The position numbers and the translations under genes are program-made. From JAMXLO01 sp963749575 (GTDB lineage: Bacteria > Pseudomonadota > Alphaproteobacteria > Acetobacterales > Acetobacteraceae): a stretch of DNA of 64,000 nt. How positions within the stretch are numbered: the first letter of the stretch is position 1; the number at the start of each line of letters is the position of its first letter. Positions 41,834 through 50,787 of the stretch are shown piece by piece. The stretch lies in the NCBI GenBank assembly GCA_963749575.1, contig CAVVNM010000009.1:186001-250000 (forward strand). Reading direction: 5' to 3'. Below the pieces are notes generated by a model. That model saw only the letters and a program-made list of their open reading frames with translations, ran no database searches and was not told the origin of the DNA.

Positions 41834-42778
41834 ATGACCAGATTGCCGCTTGCCGTTCTGGCGCTGTGCCTGGGCGGCGCTCACGTCGAGGCCGCCACGC
41901 TGCGCACGATGACCACGCTGCACGCGCCGGTGGTGCGCCTGTCGGATCTGTTCGACGAGGCCGGCGCCGATGCCGAGCGTGTGCTGGGGCCTGGCCCGGG
42001 GGCGGGCGGACGTATCGTGGTGGAGGCAGCGCAGCTTGGCGCCATCGCGCGGCAGTTCGCGGTCGATTGGCGGCCCGCGTCTTCGGCAGATCGTGCGGTG
42101 CTGGACCGGCCGGGCCGGCCAATGCGGCGCGACGACGTGTTGGCGGCGGTGCGGAGCGCGTTGGTCGCCGATGGCGCGTCGGACGATTGCGACGTCGAGC
42201 TGGTGGGCTTCACCGCGCCGCTGGTGCCGCTCGAGTCCGATCCGCGGCCGGTGGTGGCCGATCTCGATTACGACGCCAGCGCCGGGCACTTCAGCGCGGT
42301 GCTTTCGGTTGCCGGCGAGGGGATGGAACCGATCCATCTGCGGGTGAGCGGCCGTGCCGATGACACTGTGGAGCTGCCGGTCGCCAGTTCGCGACTGCTC
42401 ACCGGCAGCGTGCTGCGTGCCGAGGACGTGCACATGGCGCGGGTACACATGACGGTGCTGCGCGGCGAGGTGGTATGCCGGCTCGACGATGTGATCGGGA
42501 TGCAGGCGAAGCGACAGATCTCCGCGGGCCAGCCGCTCGAGCTCACCGAGCTGACACGGCCGGCAATAGTGGCCAAGGGGGCGATCGTGCAAATGGTTCT
42601 CGACAGCCCGGGCATCGCGCTGACCGCGCAGGGTCAGGCGACCGAGGCCGGCGCCATCGGCGAGCGCATACGGGTGCTGAACCCGGTGTCGCGCGCGGTG
42701 GTCGAGGCGGAAGTGATCGGCGCCAACCGCGTGCGCGTGGAGCCCAGCGGGCTGCCGGCGACGGTGAGCGTGCGATGA
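41834..42778 (+). CDS. flgA: Flagellar P-ring chaperone FlgA
   Basis: FlgA helps assemble the periplasmic P-ring. The 314-residue protein has a signal peptide (MTRLPLAVLALCLGGAHVEA). A SAF-like domain near the C-terminus (LPVASSRLLTGSVLRAEDV, DDVIGMQAKRQISAGQPLEL) is followed by the ending domain (GAIGERIRVLNPVSRAVVEA). It is longer than E. coli FlgA (219), as is usual for alphaproteobacteria. Its stop overlaps the flgH start (ATGA). Confidence 0.93.
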   Translation: MTRLPLAVLALCLGGAHVEAATLRTMTTLHAPVVRLSDLFDEAGADAERVLGPGPGAGGRIVVEAAQLGAIARQFAVDWRPASSADRAVLDRPGRPMRRDDVLAAVRSALVADGASDDCDVELVGFTAPLVPLESDPRPVVADLDYDASAGHFSAVLSVAGEGMEPIHLRVSGRADDTVELPVASSRLLTGSVLRAEDVHMARVHMTVLRGEVVCRLDDVIGMQAKRQISAGQPLELTELTRPAIVAKGAIVQMVLDSPGIALTAQGQATEAGAIGERIRVLNPVSRAVVEAEVIGANRVRVEPSGLPATVSVR

Positions 42779-43512
42779 AGCGGAATGTTGAACTGCTGGT
42801 GTCCGCCCTGGCCCGCCTGATGCTGGCTGGTTGTGGGTCGCTCACCCGGCTGTCGGAACTGGGTCGCGCGCCGGCGATGACGCCGACCGCCGATCCCACC
42901 AAGGATCCGACCTGGCGGCCGGTATCGATGCCGATGCCGGCCCGCGAACCGACGCCGAACGAGGTGAACGCGCTGTGGCGGTCCGGCTCGCGTGCGTTCT
43001 TCAAGGATCAGCGTGCTGCGCAGGTGGGGGACATTGTCACCATCCTGGTTGCCATGAACGACACCGCCAACATGAAGAACGCGACGACCACCGGCCGGAC
43101 CGGCGGCGAGACCGGGAGTTTGGCGCAGTTCTTCGGCATGCAGTCGCTGCTGCCGAAGACGATCACCGATCCATCGAAGATTCTGGACGTCGGCAGCACC
43201 AGCACCAACGGCGGGACGGGGCAGATCCAGCGCAACGAGACGGTAACGATCCGGCTTGCCGGTGTCGTTACTCAGGTGCTGCCGAACGGCAACCTGGTGG
43301 TGTCGGCACGGCAGGAGTTCCGGGTCAACAACGAGTTGCGCGAACTGCAGGTGACCGGCGTGATCCGACCTCAGGACATTGCCTCCGACAATACGGTGCT
43401 GCATGACCGGATGGCCGAGGCGCGGATCGCCTATGGCGGGCGCGGAGAGCTCACCGAGGTGCAGCACACGCGGTGGGGTCAGCAGCTGATGGACATTCTG
43501 CTGCCGTTCTGA
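42775..43512 (+). CDS. flgH: Flagellar L-ring lipoprotein FlgH
   Basis: FlgH forms the L-ring in the outer membrane. The 245-residue product has a lipoprotein signal with lipobox LAGC (Cys20), then family segments WRSGSRAFFKDQRAAQVGDI, VTILVAMNDTANMKN, GQIQRNETVTIRLAGVVTQV and the C-terminal VLHDRMAEARIAYGGRGE. flgA and flgH overlap by four bases. flgI does not follow; instead a terminator-like hairpin and argD come next, so the P-ring gene must lie elsewhere. Confidence 0.95.
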   Translation: MKRNVELLVSALARLMLAGCGSLTRLSELGRAPAMTPTADPTKDPTWRPVSMPMPAREPTPNEVNALWRSGSRAFFKDQRAAQVGDIVTILVAMNDTANMKNATTTGRTGGETGSLAQFFGMQSLLPKTITDPSKILDVGSTSTNGGTGQIQRNETVTIRLAGVVTQVLPNGNLVVSARQEFRVNNELRELQVTGVIRPQDIASDNTVLHDRMAEARIAYGGRGELTEVQHTRWGQQLMDILLPF

Positions 43513-43657
43513 CATCGCAGCTGTTGACTCTGTGATCGCGCGCGTGCATTGGTCCGTCATGCATTGCGCATCGTACACTGCAGCTCGCCGACGCCGCTAT
43601 TCCCCGACGGGGGTGTGGGGTCTGCGCGCGCTGTAGAGCAGTCTGCGCATCGATCAC

Positions 43658-43699
43658 GAAGGCCCCCGCCGGCGACGACGGGGGCCTTCGTGTTTTCTG
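43658..43699 (+). terminator. Rho-independent terminator between flgH and argD
   Basis: An 11-bp perfect stem GAAGGCCCCCG / CGGGGGCCTTC (43658-43668 and 43679-43689) with a ten-base loop is followed by GTGTTTTC. It lies 145 bases after flgH and 39 bases before the argD ribosome-binding site. It could end the flgFGAH transcript, or act as an attenuator in an argD leader. Confidence 0.7.
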
Positions 43700-43740
43700 G
43701 GTCTCTGTCGCTCCATCCCATCAGCAACCAGGAGGACATG

Positions 43741-44922
43741 ATGACCACCACAGCGAGGTTCGATGCCGTTATGGATATCGCGCCACGGCCGCCGATCGTC
43801 TTCGTCGCGGGTCAGGGTTCATGGCTGACCGACAGTGAAGGCCGCAGGTATCTCGATTTCATCCAAGGGTGGGCAGTGAACACGCTGGGCCATTCGCCGC
43901 GACCGATTGTGGAGACGCTGGCGCGCCAGGCGGAGCGGCTGATCAACTGCAGCCCCGCCTTCTACAACGATCAGATGATCCGGCTGGCGGATCTGTTGAC
44001 GCGACATAGCGGGCTGCATCAGGTATTCCTTGCCAACAGCGGCGCCGAGGCGAACGAGGGCGCGATCAAGCTGGCGCGCAAATGGGGCGCGCGATATCGC
44101 GATGGTGCGTACGAGATCATCACCATGGATCATGGCTTCCACGGCCGTACGCTCGCGACCATGGCGGCATCGGGCAAGGCGCAGTGGGAGCACCTTTATG
44201 CACCCAAGGTGTCCGGCTTCGTGAAGGTGCCGCTGAACGATCTGGCGGCGGCCGCGGCGGCGATGACGCCGCGCACCGTGGCGGTGATGCTGGAGCCGAT
44301 CCAGGGCGAGGCCGGTGTGTTCGAGGCAACCATCCCGTTCCTGCGCGGATTGCGTGCGTTGACGCGCGAGCGCGGCATGCTGCTGATCCTCGACGAGATC
44401 CAGACCGGGATCGGTCGCACCGGCCGTCTATTCGGCTTTGAACATGCTGGCACCACACCTGACATCATGACTCTGGCCAAGGGCCTCGGCGGAGGTGTGC
44501 CGTTGGCCGCCCTGGTCGCGCATCGCGACGTATGCTGCTTCGAGTATGGTGATCAAGGCGGCACGTTCTGCGGCAATCCGATCATGGCGGCGGTCGGCTG
44601 CGCGGTGCTCGAGGCGGTCACGCAACCAGGCTTCCTCGCGCGCGTCGCGCAGGCGGGCGAGCATTTGGCAAGCCGACTGCATGCGCTGTCGGCTCGGCAT
44701 GGTTGCGGCAAGGTGCGTGGCAAGGGCCTGCTGCGGGCACTCGACCTGAAACGCGACATCGCGCCGGAGCTAACGGCACGGGCAATGGAGCGCGGACTGC
44801 TGATCAATGCGCCGCGCGCCGATACTCTGCGTTTCATGCCGGCGTTGACGGTCAGCGATGCTGAAATCGATCGGATGGTCGACGTTCTCGATGGTGTGAT
44901 GACGGAAGTGAACAAGGCCTGA
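43741..44922 (+). CDS. argD: Acetylornithine transaminase (class III aminotransferase)
   Basis: A PLP-dependent aminotransferase of 393 residues that converts N-acetylornithine and 2-oxoglutarate in arginine synthesis. Landmarks are FIQGWAVNTLGHSPRPI, the phosphate-binding NSGAEANEGAIKLARKWG, Asp218 in ILDEIQTGIGRTG and the PLP Lys247 in TLAKGLGGGVP. ATG 43741 is preferred over ATG 43738 because GGAGG at 43731-43735 is better spaced. Other class III enzymes (succinyldiaminopimelate or ornithine aminotransferase) cannot be excluded. No other arg gene is in the window. Confidence 0.85.
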   Translation: MTTTARFDAVMDIAPRPPIVFVAGQGSWLTDSEGRRYLDFIQGWAVNTLGHSPRPIVETLARQAERLINCSPAFYNDQMIRLADLLTRHSGLHQVFLANSGAEANEGAIKLARKWGARYRDGAYEIITMDHGFHGRTLATMAASGKAQWEHLYAPKVSGFVKVPLNDLAAAAAAMTPRTVAVMLEPIQGEAGVFEATIPFLRGLRALTRERGMLLILDEIQTGIGRTGRLFGFEHAGTTPDIMTLAKGLGGGVPLAALVAHRDVCCFEYGDQGGTFCGNPIMAAVGCAVLEAVTQPGFLARVAQAGEHLASRLHALSARHGCGKVRGKGLLRALDLKRDIAPELTARAMERGLLINAPRADTLRFMPALTVSDAEIDRMVDVLDGVMTEVNKA

Positions 44923-44982
44923 CCCGCTGGGCGGGGGTTGGACCGGCATGGTAGAAGGTGCCTGTCACCAAGGCGGCACTTC

Positions 44983-45758
44983 ATGTCGGTCCAACTGCTT
45001 TACATTGCGACGGGCTTTTGCGTCGGCCTTCTGGTCGGGCAGACCGGCATGGGCGGCGGCTCGCTGGTGACTCCCATTCTGGTATTGGGATTCGGCGTGC
45101 CCCCGGCCGCCGCCGTTGGCACGGACCTGCTTTACGCATCGATCACCAAGGCGGTGGGAACCGCGGTGCACGGCGCGAACCACACCGTGCAATGGCCAAT
45201 CGTCGCGCGTCTTGCGACCGGCAGCGTGCCGGCCACCGCGATCACCTTGCTGGCGATCTCGCAATTCGACCTCAACGGGCGAGCTGCGTCCCATGTCATT
45301 TCTACTGTCCTCGGCGTGATGTTGCTGATCACTGCCGTCACCCTGCTGTTCCGCCGGCGACTGATGGACCTGGGCGGCAGTCGGCTTGCCAACATATCGA
45401 CGCGGCAGACCCGCATGCTCACGATGCTGATCGGCGCCATCCTCGGGGTATTGGTGACGATATCCTCGGTCGGCGCGGGGGCCATTGGCGTAACGGTTCT
45501 GCTGGTGCTGTATCCCAGGCTGCCGATGGCGCGCATCGTCGGCTCCGACATCGCGCACGCGGTGCCGCTCACCCTGGTTGCCGGGCTAGGTCACTGGATG
45601 CTTGGCTCGGTGAACCTGTCGATGCTGGCGTCGCTGCTGATGGGTCGATTCCCGGCATCGTGCTGGGGAGTCTATTCGCGGTGCGCGTGCCGGACGCGGT
45701 TCTGCGGCTGGTGATGGCGGTGACACTCGCCGTCGTCGGCGGCACCTTGGTATTCTGA
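44983..45758 (+). pseudogene. TauE/SafE-family permease with a C-terminal frameshift
   Basis: A sulfite/sulfonate exporter-type permease. The frame from ATG 44983 encodes the usual start (GLLVGQTGMGGGSLVTPILV) and about six membrane segments, to SLLMG. At about 45643 the sense moves one frame over: SIPGIVLGSLFAVRVPDAVL and a last membrane segment (VMAVTLAVVGGTLVF) follow, ending at 45758. Loss of one C (GGCTCG to GGTCG) explains it. Unless corrected, the product ends in an unrelated tail at 45714. The stop region is followed by a 16-base direct duplication (about 45749-45780). Confidence 0.8.
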
Positions 45759-45820
45759 CGCATGGGTATTCTGACGCACGGGTTCGGCCGGTGCCGCCGG
45801 TGGCGGCACCGCGGGGCGGC

Positions 45821-46027
45821 TCAGACCGCCTTCAGGTTGGTCGCCGAGGTCTTGCCCTGCTGGCCACGTTCGAGGTCGAAGCTCACCTTCTGGCCTTCAT
45901 TGAGGCCGCTGAGCCCAGCGCGCTCGACCGCCGAAATGTGAACGAAGACATCCTTCGAGCCATCATCCGGCTGGATAAAGCCATATCCCTTCTGGGCATT
46001 GAACCATTTGACCGTGCCTTCGGACAT
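45821..46027 (-). CDS. Cold-shock protein, CspA family
   Basis: A single cold-shock domain of 68 residues that binds single-stranded RNA/DNA. RNP1 (KGYGFIQ) and RNP2 (VFVHISA) are intact. ATG 46027 gives the standard start SEGTVKWFNAQKG and has GGAGG eight bases upstream. A nine-base-pair hairpin without a T-run (45790-45810) follows the stop between this gene and the convergent permease. A long leader is possible in the 234 bp before it, as for other csp genes, but no structure was resolved. Confidence 0.95.
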   Translation of the reverse strand: MSEGTVKWFNAQKGYGFIQPDDGSKDVFVHISAVERAGLSGLNEGQKVSFDLERGQQGKTSATNLKAV

Positions 46028-46261
46028 CGCGTCATCCTCCATGCAATCCGGCGATCCACATTGTGTGGACCGGAATGCTTTTCAAATTGGGAGCACCGAA
46101 GCGCGACGTGGTCGCCAAGACAGGTACGATTCAACCCACGCTGAAAAGCGCCGTCTGCCCACTATAGGCCCGCAGCAGTGGATTTGCCAGAAGAATTCCT
46201 GAGGCCGGGCGAGCGTTGGGCCAGGCGAGCGAGGGCCAGGCGAGCGTGGAGCGCGTGGGGG

Positions 46262-46879
46262 TCAGGCGCGCGCGTGCGCCTGCCGACGATCGGGCTGGCC
46301 GGCGCCAGCCGTTCTTGCCTCGAGCAAGGCTTGGGTGAGCTGGCCGACCGCTTTCGCCTTGTCGGTTCGGTTGACGGCGGCGAACTCGGCGGCAAGACGG
46401 TCGAGGGCCAGTTCGAACAGATTGCGCTGGCTGAAGCTGCTTCCGGAACCGTCTCCGGCAGCCTGCAGATCCCGCACAACTTCCGCCAGCGCGGCGAGGT
46501 CGCCCGAGTTGATCTTCGCCAGGTATTCCTGCGCACGCTTGGCCCACATGAGGCGGCTCACCCGCGGCCGGCCGTTCAGGATGGCCAGTACCTTCGCCAG
46601 TTCCATCTGGCCGGCGAGTTTGCGCAGGCCGGCAGCACGCGCCTGAGCCACCGGTACACGCAGCGTCATCTGGTTCTCATCGAATGAGATGTGGATAAGA
46701 TTCAACCGATGACCCGCGATCTCCTCGAAGCCAACCCGATCGATCCGGCCAACGCCGTGCGCGGGGTAGACGACAAAGTCGCCCTTGCGGAACGGATCAG
46801 CATCCTTCGGGTTGTTCTTGGACGCCGTCGCCTTGAGTGCAGCGTTCACCATCGCGGTCGTGATCGGGATCGCAGCCAC
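46262..46879 (-). CDS. carD: CarD/CdnL-family RNA polymerase-binding regulator
   Basis: A 205-residue regulator that binds RNA polymerase beta and stabilises open promoter complexes, notably for rRNA and housekeeping genes. The N-terminal Tudor-like domain is clear (FRKGDFVVYPAHGVGRIDRV, then DENQMTLRVPVAQARAAGLR), followed by a helical DNA-binding C-terminal domain (RLMWAKRAQEYLAKINSGDL). An N-terminal extension of about 30 residues precedes the domain, as in alphaproteobacterial CdnL. ATG 46852 is an alternative start. Confidence 0.93.
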   Translation of the reverse strand: MAAIPITTAMVNAALKATASKNNPKDADPFRKGDFVVYPAHGVGRIDRVGFEEIAGHRLNLIHISFDENQMTLRVPVAQARAAGLRKLAGQMELAKVLAILNGRPRVSRLMWAKRAQEYLAKINSGDLAALAEVVRDLQAAGDGSGSSFSQRNLFELALDRLAAEFAAVNRTDKAKAVGQLTQALLEARTAGAGQPDRRQAHARA

Positions 46880-46988
46880 TCAACTTACCATCTGAATTGT
46901 TGATGTGCTGATATGGTGTCGTTTGCTGGAGATGCATCGGGTCGTGGCAATGATTTCCGGCGAACGGTGGTCCTACGACGCGCAACGT

Positions 46989-47324
46989 TCAAGACTTGGA
47001 CGTGGCCCGTTCGCGCATTGTCCTGACATGAGCGCGTCGTGGCGCCGCATGGTCGCTGGTGTCCGGAACGCGTTTCTGCTCCGGCTGTTCCAGCGGTGCC
47101 GGTGGCGCCATGAGCACGTCGGTCGCCGCATTCGGCTTGCGCGGGGCCAGTGGAGTCCACGGGCCGGTGGCACGTATCATGCGCTGGGTCTGAACGATCC
47201 AGGCATTGGCCTCATGCTCGCTGCCGAATCCCTCGATGATCTTTGGGCGGCCGTTCGGCCTGGCCATCTCGACGTCAAAGCGATGCTTTGCCCGAGGCAC
47301 CACGCGATAGGAAATATCCACCAT
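46989..47324 (-). CDS. Small protein of a locally repeated unknown family (copy 1)
   Basis: A 111-residue protein whose N-terminal 50 residues (ISYRVVPRAKHRFDVEMARP...GFGSEHEANAWI) resemble two other small proteins nearby, at 49482-49685 and 51310-51513. They share the pattern Y-x-V ... G-F-x(5,6)-A-x-x-W-I followed by a basic or acidic helix. This copy has an additional Pro/Arg-rich tail. The function is unknown. ATG 47324 is chosen over the longer TTG-initiated frame. It is encoded 54 bp downstream of lpxD. Confidence 0.6.
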   Translation of the reverse strand: MVDISYRVVPRAKHRFDVEMARPNGRPKIIEGFGSEHEANAWIVQTQRMIRATGPWTPLAPRKPNAATDVLMAPPAPLEQPEQKRVPDTSDHAAPRRAHVRTMRERATSKS

Positions 47325-47378
47325 CCCAGCAGCATGCCACGTATCCGGCGGGATGACAGCACAATTCAGCAAGCGGCG

Positions 47379-48389
47379 CTACTTCGGCCCATGCGTCATC
47401 CGCTTCAGGGTGGCGATCTGCCGGAAGAACTCCTTGCGTGGCCGCGCGGGACTGCCCAGCAACAAGGAACCGGCGGGGGCATCGGAAATGACCCCGGACT
47501 GGGCACCGATCTGGCTGCCTTGACCGATGCGCAAATGCCCGGCCATCGCTGCCTGACCGCCGACCTGCACGAAGTCCTCCAGGATCGTCGATCCTGCGAT
47601 GCCAACCTGCGCCACGATGACACAGCAGCGTCCAAGCCGGACGTTGTGACCGATCTGGACGAGATTATCGATGCGTGTTCCGGCGCCGATGATGGTGTCG
47701 TGGGTTGATCCTCGGTCGATGGTGCTATTGGCACCCACCTCTACATCATCCTCCACGATCACCCGCCCGAGTTGAGGGATGCTCAGGAACCCGGTCTTCG
47801 TGGCGGCGAAGCTGAAGCCCTCCTGGCCGATCCGGGCCCCCGGATAGATGTAGACGCGCGAACCCAGCAGAGCGTGGCTGAGACTGGCGTGGGCGCCGAT
47901 CCGGCTGTCGCGGCCGATCGTCACGCCCTGGCCGACCGATACGAAGGGTCCGATGCGGCAGCCGGGCCCGATCTCTGCCCTGGCCTCGATCACCACGTAC
48001 GGGCCGATCTCGGCGGAGGCGTCCACCTGCGCCTCCCGATCGATCGCGGCGGAGGGATGAATACCGGGACGCGGCGGCGGCATCGGATGAAACAACGCAG
48101 CGACGCGAGCCCAGCCCTCATAGGCCGCCGGCGTGACGATCGCTATGGTGCCGGCGGGAACGCGATCCTGCATCTCCGGATGCACGATGACTGCGCCGGC
48201 CAACGTGTGCTCGAGCGCCGACGCATAACGCCGATTATCGAGAAAGCTGACCTGATCCGGCCCCGCCGACTGCAGCGGTGCGACTCCGGCGAACGCTCGG
48301 TCGATCGCGGGCGCCGTGCCGCCTGCCGCGATCGCGATGTCCGCCAGCGCGTGCGGTGTGTTGCGGGCAAAGAACCGTGCGTCGCCCAT
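47379..48389 (-). CDS. lpxD: UDP-3-O-acylglucosamine N-acyltransferase LpxD
   Basis: LpxD adds the N-linked hydroxyacyl chain in lipid A synthesis. The 336-residue protein has the N-terminal uridine-binding domain (VSFLDNRRYASALEHTLAGA) and a left-handed beta-helix of hexapeptide repeats from about residue 110 (IHPSAAIDREAQVDASAEIG). The catalytic His is in VQIGHNVRLG. The C-terminal helices finish at KRMTHGPK. ATG 48389 is chosen over an upstream TTG. Unusually it is not beside bamA, fabZ or lpxA. Confidence 0.94.
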   Translation of the reverse strand: MGDARFFARNTPHALADIAIAAGGTAPAIDRAFAGVAPLQSAGPDQVSFLDNRRYASALEHTLAGAVIVHPEMQDRVPAGTIAIVTPAAYEGWARVAALFHPMPPPRPGIHPSAAIDREAQVDASAEIGPYVVIEARAEIGPGCRIGPFVSVGQGVTIGRDSRIGAHASLSHALLGSRVYIYPGARIGQEGFSFAATKTGFLSIPQLGRVIVEDDVEVGANSTIDRGSTHDTIIGAGTRIDNLVQIGHNVRLGRCCVIVAQVGIAGSTILEDFVQVGGQAAMAGHLRIGQGSQIGAQSGVISDAPAGSLLLGSPARPRKEFFRQIATLKRMTHGPK

Positions 48390-48575
48390 CGGAGCCTCGA
48401 GCAAATCTCATGACCTTCCATCGCTGCGCCATCCCGCCGCCGCGCCGTTCCGCCGCCGCGCCGTTCCGCCGTCACCTGGCGGCATCGCGCCCGGTGATCC
48501 GCGCGCTGAGGCCGCAACATGCAGAGTGCTAACGCGCTTCGGTTTCGCCGGCCAGATGGCTGGCGAACTTGGCAG

Positions 48576-49409
48576 CTACGCGTTTGGCCGCAGCATCGAA
48601 GATTGCTCCACCTCGTCGGTCCAGACCCGGAAGCTGATCAGGGTATTCGGGCCGAACGTGTTGCTGATCGGCACGTCGACCGCGTCCCGGCCTCGCGCGA
48701 TCAGTATCCGTCCGATCCGAGGCACGTTGTTCCGCGGATCGAAGGTGTGCCAGCTGCCGCCGAGATAAGCCTCGAACCAGCCGGCGAAATCCATCGGGGA
48801 ATGTGGCGGCGGCACGCCAACGTCGCTGAGATAGCCGGTGCAATAGCGTGCCGGTATGTTCATGCAGCGGCACAATGCCACGGCAAGATGCGCGAAGTCG
48901 CGGCAGACACCGCGGCGCTCATGGAAGACCTCCCACGCCGTCCTGGTGGGACGGGCATCCGCGTAGTCGAAGGTGATGTGCGCGTGGACGAAGTCGCAGA
49001 TCGCCTGCACACGTGCCCAGCCTGTCGGGGTAGCGCCGAACAGTCGCCACGCGGTTTCGGAGAGCTGATCGGTTTCGCAGTAGCGGCTGCCAAGGAGGAA
49101 CACCAGGGCATCGTCCGGCAGGTCCTGCACCGCATGCTGTGGAGCAGACGCAACGACAGGATCCGGCATGCCGGTGTCGTTGACGACGGCCGTGCTCGCG
49201 ATTCGGAGCCTGCCTTGCCGGGCCACGATCCTGCTGCACCAGTTGCCGAAGCCGTCATGGTAGGCGTTGATGGGCACGGTCGGGTCTACCGTCAACTGAT
49301 CGGCAACGACGATGTCGTGCACGCGCGAATGATGCACGTTCAGCATCAGCAGCATGGGCGTCGGCTGCGGGCAGTCGTAGATCAACTCATAGCCAACGCG
49401 GATCAGCAT
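48576..49409 (-). CDS. Transglutaminase-like cysteine peptidase-fold protein
   Basis: A 277-residue protein of the bacterial transglutaminase-like family. The N-terminal beta domain starts MLIRVGYELIYDCPQPTPML. The catalytic core has Cys in RRGVCRDFAHLAVALCR, His in SWHTFDPRN and the following Asp. It lacks a signal peptide, so it should be cytoplasmic. Family members are often beside circularly permuted ATP-grasp genes, which are not seen here. The precise reaction is unknown. Confidence 0.88.
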   Translation of the reverse strand: MLIRVGYELIYDCPQPTPMLLMLNVHHSRVHDIVVADQLTVDPTVPINAYHDGFGNWCSRIVARQGRLRIASTAVVNDTGMPDPVVASAPQHAVQDLPDDALVFLLGSRYCETDQLSETAWRLFGATPTGWARVQAICDFVHAHITFDYADARPTRTAWEVFHERRGVCRDFAHLAVALCRCMNIPARYCTGYLSDVGVPPPHSPMDFAGWFEAYLGGSWHTFDPRNNVPRIGRILIARGRDAVDVPISNTFGPNTLISFRVWTDEVEQSSMLRPNA

Positions 49410-49481
49410 GTCGTGTGCCTGGTTCCCGGATCGACGTGCCCAGGACGAAAAATCGGGGCGACCGCCGGCTGCCGCACGAGT

Positions 49482-49685
49482 TCAGTGCGCCTGGGGGCTC
49501 GCGGGATCACGCTCACGGAACGGATTGTCGGCATTCTCGAGCCGGGTGTCCTGCTCGATCCATGCTCGTGCATCGGCCATGGCGGCGAAGCCGGTGGCGG
49601 TCCGGATCGTTGCGCCGAGCTGACTGAGGACGACGCCGTAACCCCCGTCCTGCTGGACGAAGACCTGATAGATTGTTCGGACCAT
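49482..49685 (-). CDS. Small protein of a locally repeated unknown family (copy 2)
   Basis: A 67-residue protein with the same layout as 46989-47324 and 51310-51513: a short beta-rich start (IYQVFVQQDGGYGVVLSQ), then GFAAMADARAWIEQDTRL and an ending RERDPASPQAH. ATG 49685 is preferred to the GTG at 49694. The function is unknown. It lies on the same strand as the transglutaminase-like gene, 72 bp before it. Confidence 0.65.
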   Translation of the reverse strand: MVRTIYQVFVQQDGGYGVVLSQLGATIRTATGFAAMADARAWIEQDTRLENADNPFRERDPASPQAH

Positions 49686-50005
49686 TGCGGTCACATGGCC
49701 TCGCGTCGCATCCGATGCATCCCCTTGATGGACAGATTTGCTGGTGCGCGCAGCAATCCGGCCGGAACGCGAAGCAACTTGCAGTCGGGACAGCCGACGC
49801 CTATATCTAAAATCGATTTCGCGAAAATAATTCGTATTGCGCCCGGCTCTGCTGCACGCCTGGGTAGTGCTCCGGTTAATTTCTCAAGGTTCGACGCCGG
49901 CGCCATCGCAGTCGCCGTCGGTCCCCGCCGGGGCGCTGTCGTCCGACTGATCATGCCCGCCTTCGCCATTGGTTTTCGGCGAACTTTGCGACAAGGAACA
50001 GATCA
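49686..50005. other. Intergenic region with AT-rich core
   Basis: About 320 bases between two divergent small genes. No coding frame is convincing. A distinctly AT-rich core lies near 49800-49845 (with TATATCTAAAATCG) in otherwise GC-rich sequence and is the likely promoter region for one or both neighbours. AAGGA near 49994 is the ribosome-binding site of the next gene. Confidence 0.5.
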
Positions 50006-50326
50006 ATGAGTACGGTGCCTCAGCAGGACGCGGACCTCGAGCAGGATTCCGACCGGCAGGCCGATGCGATGAAGGCGCAATTGCGCAAGGATGTCGCATC
50101 GTGGTCACAGGCGCGGGGCGAAACAACCCAGTCGCTGATTGCCGCACCGAGTACGCCACCGGCCAGGCAGCCGTCGCAACGCGCCGCGGCCAAGCCCAAG
50201 AAATCCAAGCCAGCGGCGGCTGCGGTCAAACCGACGCAGCCTGGTACGAAACCGTTCAGGATGTCGTACGACGGGGGGACGAGCGCGGATTATATCCAGT
50301 ACATGATTGATCGGGGAGCGAAGTGA
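50006..50326 (+). CDS. Small basic hypothetical protein
   Basis: A 106-residue protein with an acidic, Gln-rich start (DADLEQDSDRQADAMKAQ), a Lys/Ala/Pro-rich middle (AAAKPKKSKPAAAAVKP) and a compact end (FRMSYDGGTSADYIQYMIDR). AAGGA precedes the ATG. No known family is recognised. Its stop overlaps the GTG start of the next gene, so the two are coupled. It is the first of three to four short genes read in the same direction. Confidence 0.6.
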   Translation: MSTVPQQDADLEQDSDRQADAMKAQLRKDVASWSQARGETTQSLIAAPSTPPARQPSQRAAAKPKKSKPAAAAVKPTQPGTKPFRMSYDGGTSADYIQYMIDRGAK

Positions 50327-50526
50327 CCTGGGTCACCTTCGAAGTCGCGGGAGGAGGCCTGGTCGCGGTGCAGCAACGTCATATTGTCGCGATCTACGAC
50401 GAGCAAGGCAGCGTCAAGCTCGCGACGGCGGCGGGTGGCGTGCACGTTTTGAAAACCACCACCGTGCAGCGGGCGGTCATGGTTGTCTCAGCCGCGGCCG
50501 ATGCGGCGACGGCGAGTTCCGGATAG
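50323..50526 (+). CDS. Small hypothetical protein
   Basis: A 67-residue protein starting at GTG 50323, overlapping the previous stop codon (GTGA). It is beta-rich (WVTFEVAGGGLVAVQQRHIV), with a middle ATAAGGVHVLKTTTVQR and an Ala-rich end. No family is recognised; the pattern could be a small DUF of the YvdD or host-regulator kind, but this is not supported. It is coupled to the preceding gene and ten bases before the next. Confidence 0.55.
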   Translation: MTWVTFEVAGGGLVAVQQRHIVAIYDEQGSVKLATAAGGVHVLKTTTVQRAVMVVSAAADAATASSG

Positions 50527-50535
50527 GGAGTACTC

Positions 50536-50751
50536 ATGCGGGCAAATTCAGGACTGGATGGCCGGATCGCCTACGATCTCGAGGAGTTCTGCAACGACTA
50601 TGGTCATCCGGCAGGGCAGTTGTTCACGCTCGAGGTCACCCACAACGCGGTAACCTACGTGTATGCCGATGTCGCCGGTACCATCCAGGCCGGCGAAGTG
50701 ATCTTCGACCTGGACGGCGAAGACCTGGTGGACACGCGGAAGGCTCATTGA
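50536..50751 (+). CDS. Small acidic hypothetical protein
   Basis: A 71-residue acidic protein (GRIAYDLEEFCNDYGHPAGQ, then DVAGTIQAGEVIFDLDGEDL). GGGAG lies a few bases before its ATG. No family is recognised. It is the third gene of the short run 50006-50751; the conserved spacing suggests one transcript. Confidence 0.6.
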   Translation: MRANSGLDGRIAYDLEEFCNDYGHPAGQLFTLEVTHNAVTYVYADVAGTIQAGEVIFDLDGEDLVDTRKAH

Positions 50752-50787
50752 AGCGGTGGATCAGGCTGCGCCGGACGCCGGTGGGCC

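Noticed and set aside
45749..45780. 16-base duplication at the end of the TauE gene
   Set aside because: Two copies only, after the stop codon; no functional meaning can be argued.
48434..48470. Short tandem duplication (GCCGCCGCGCCGTTCC type, two copies)
   Set aside because: Only two imperfect units in GC-rich intergenic sequence before lpxD; may be chance slippage.
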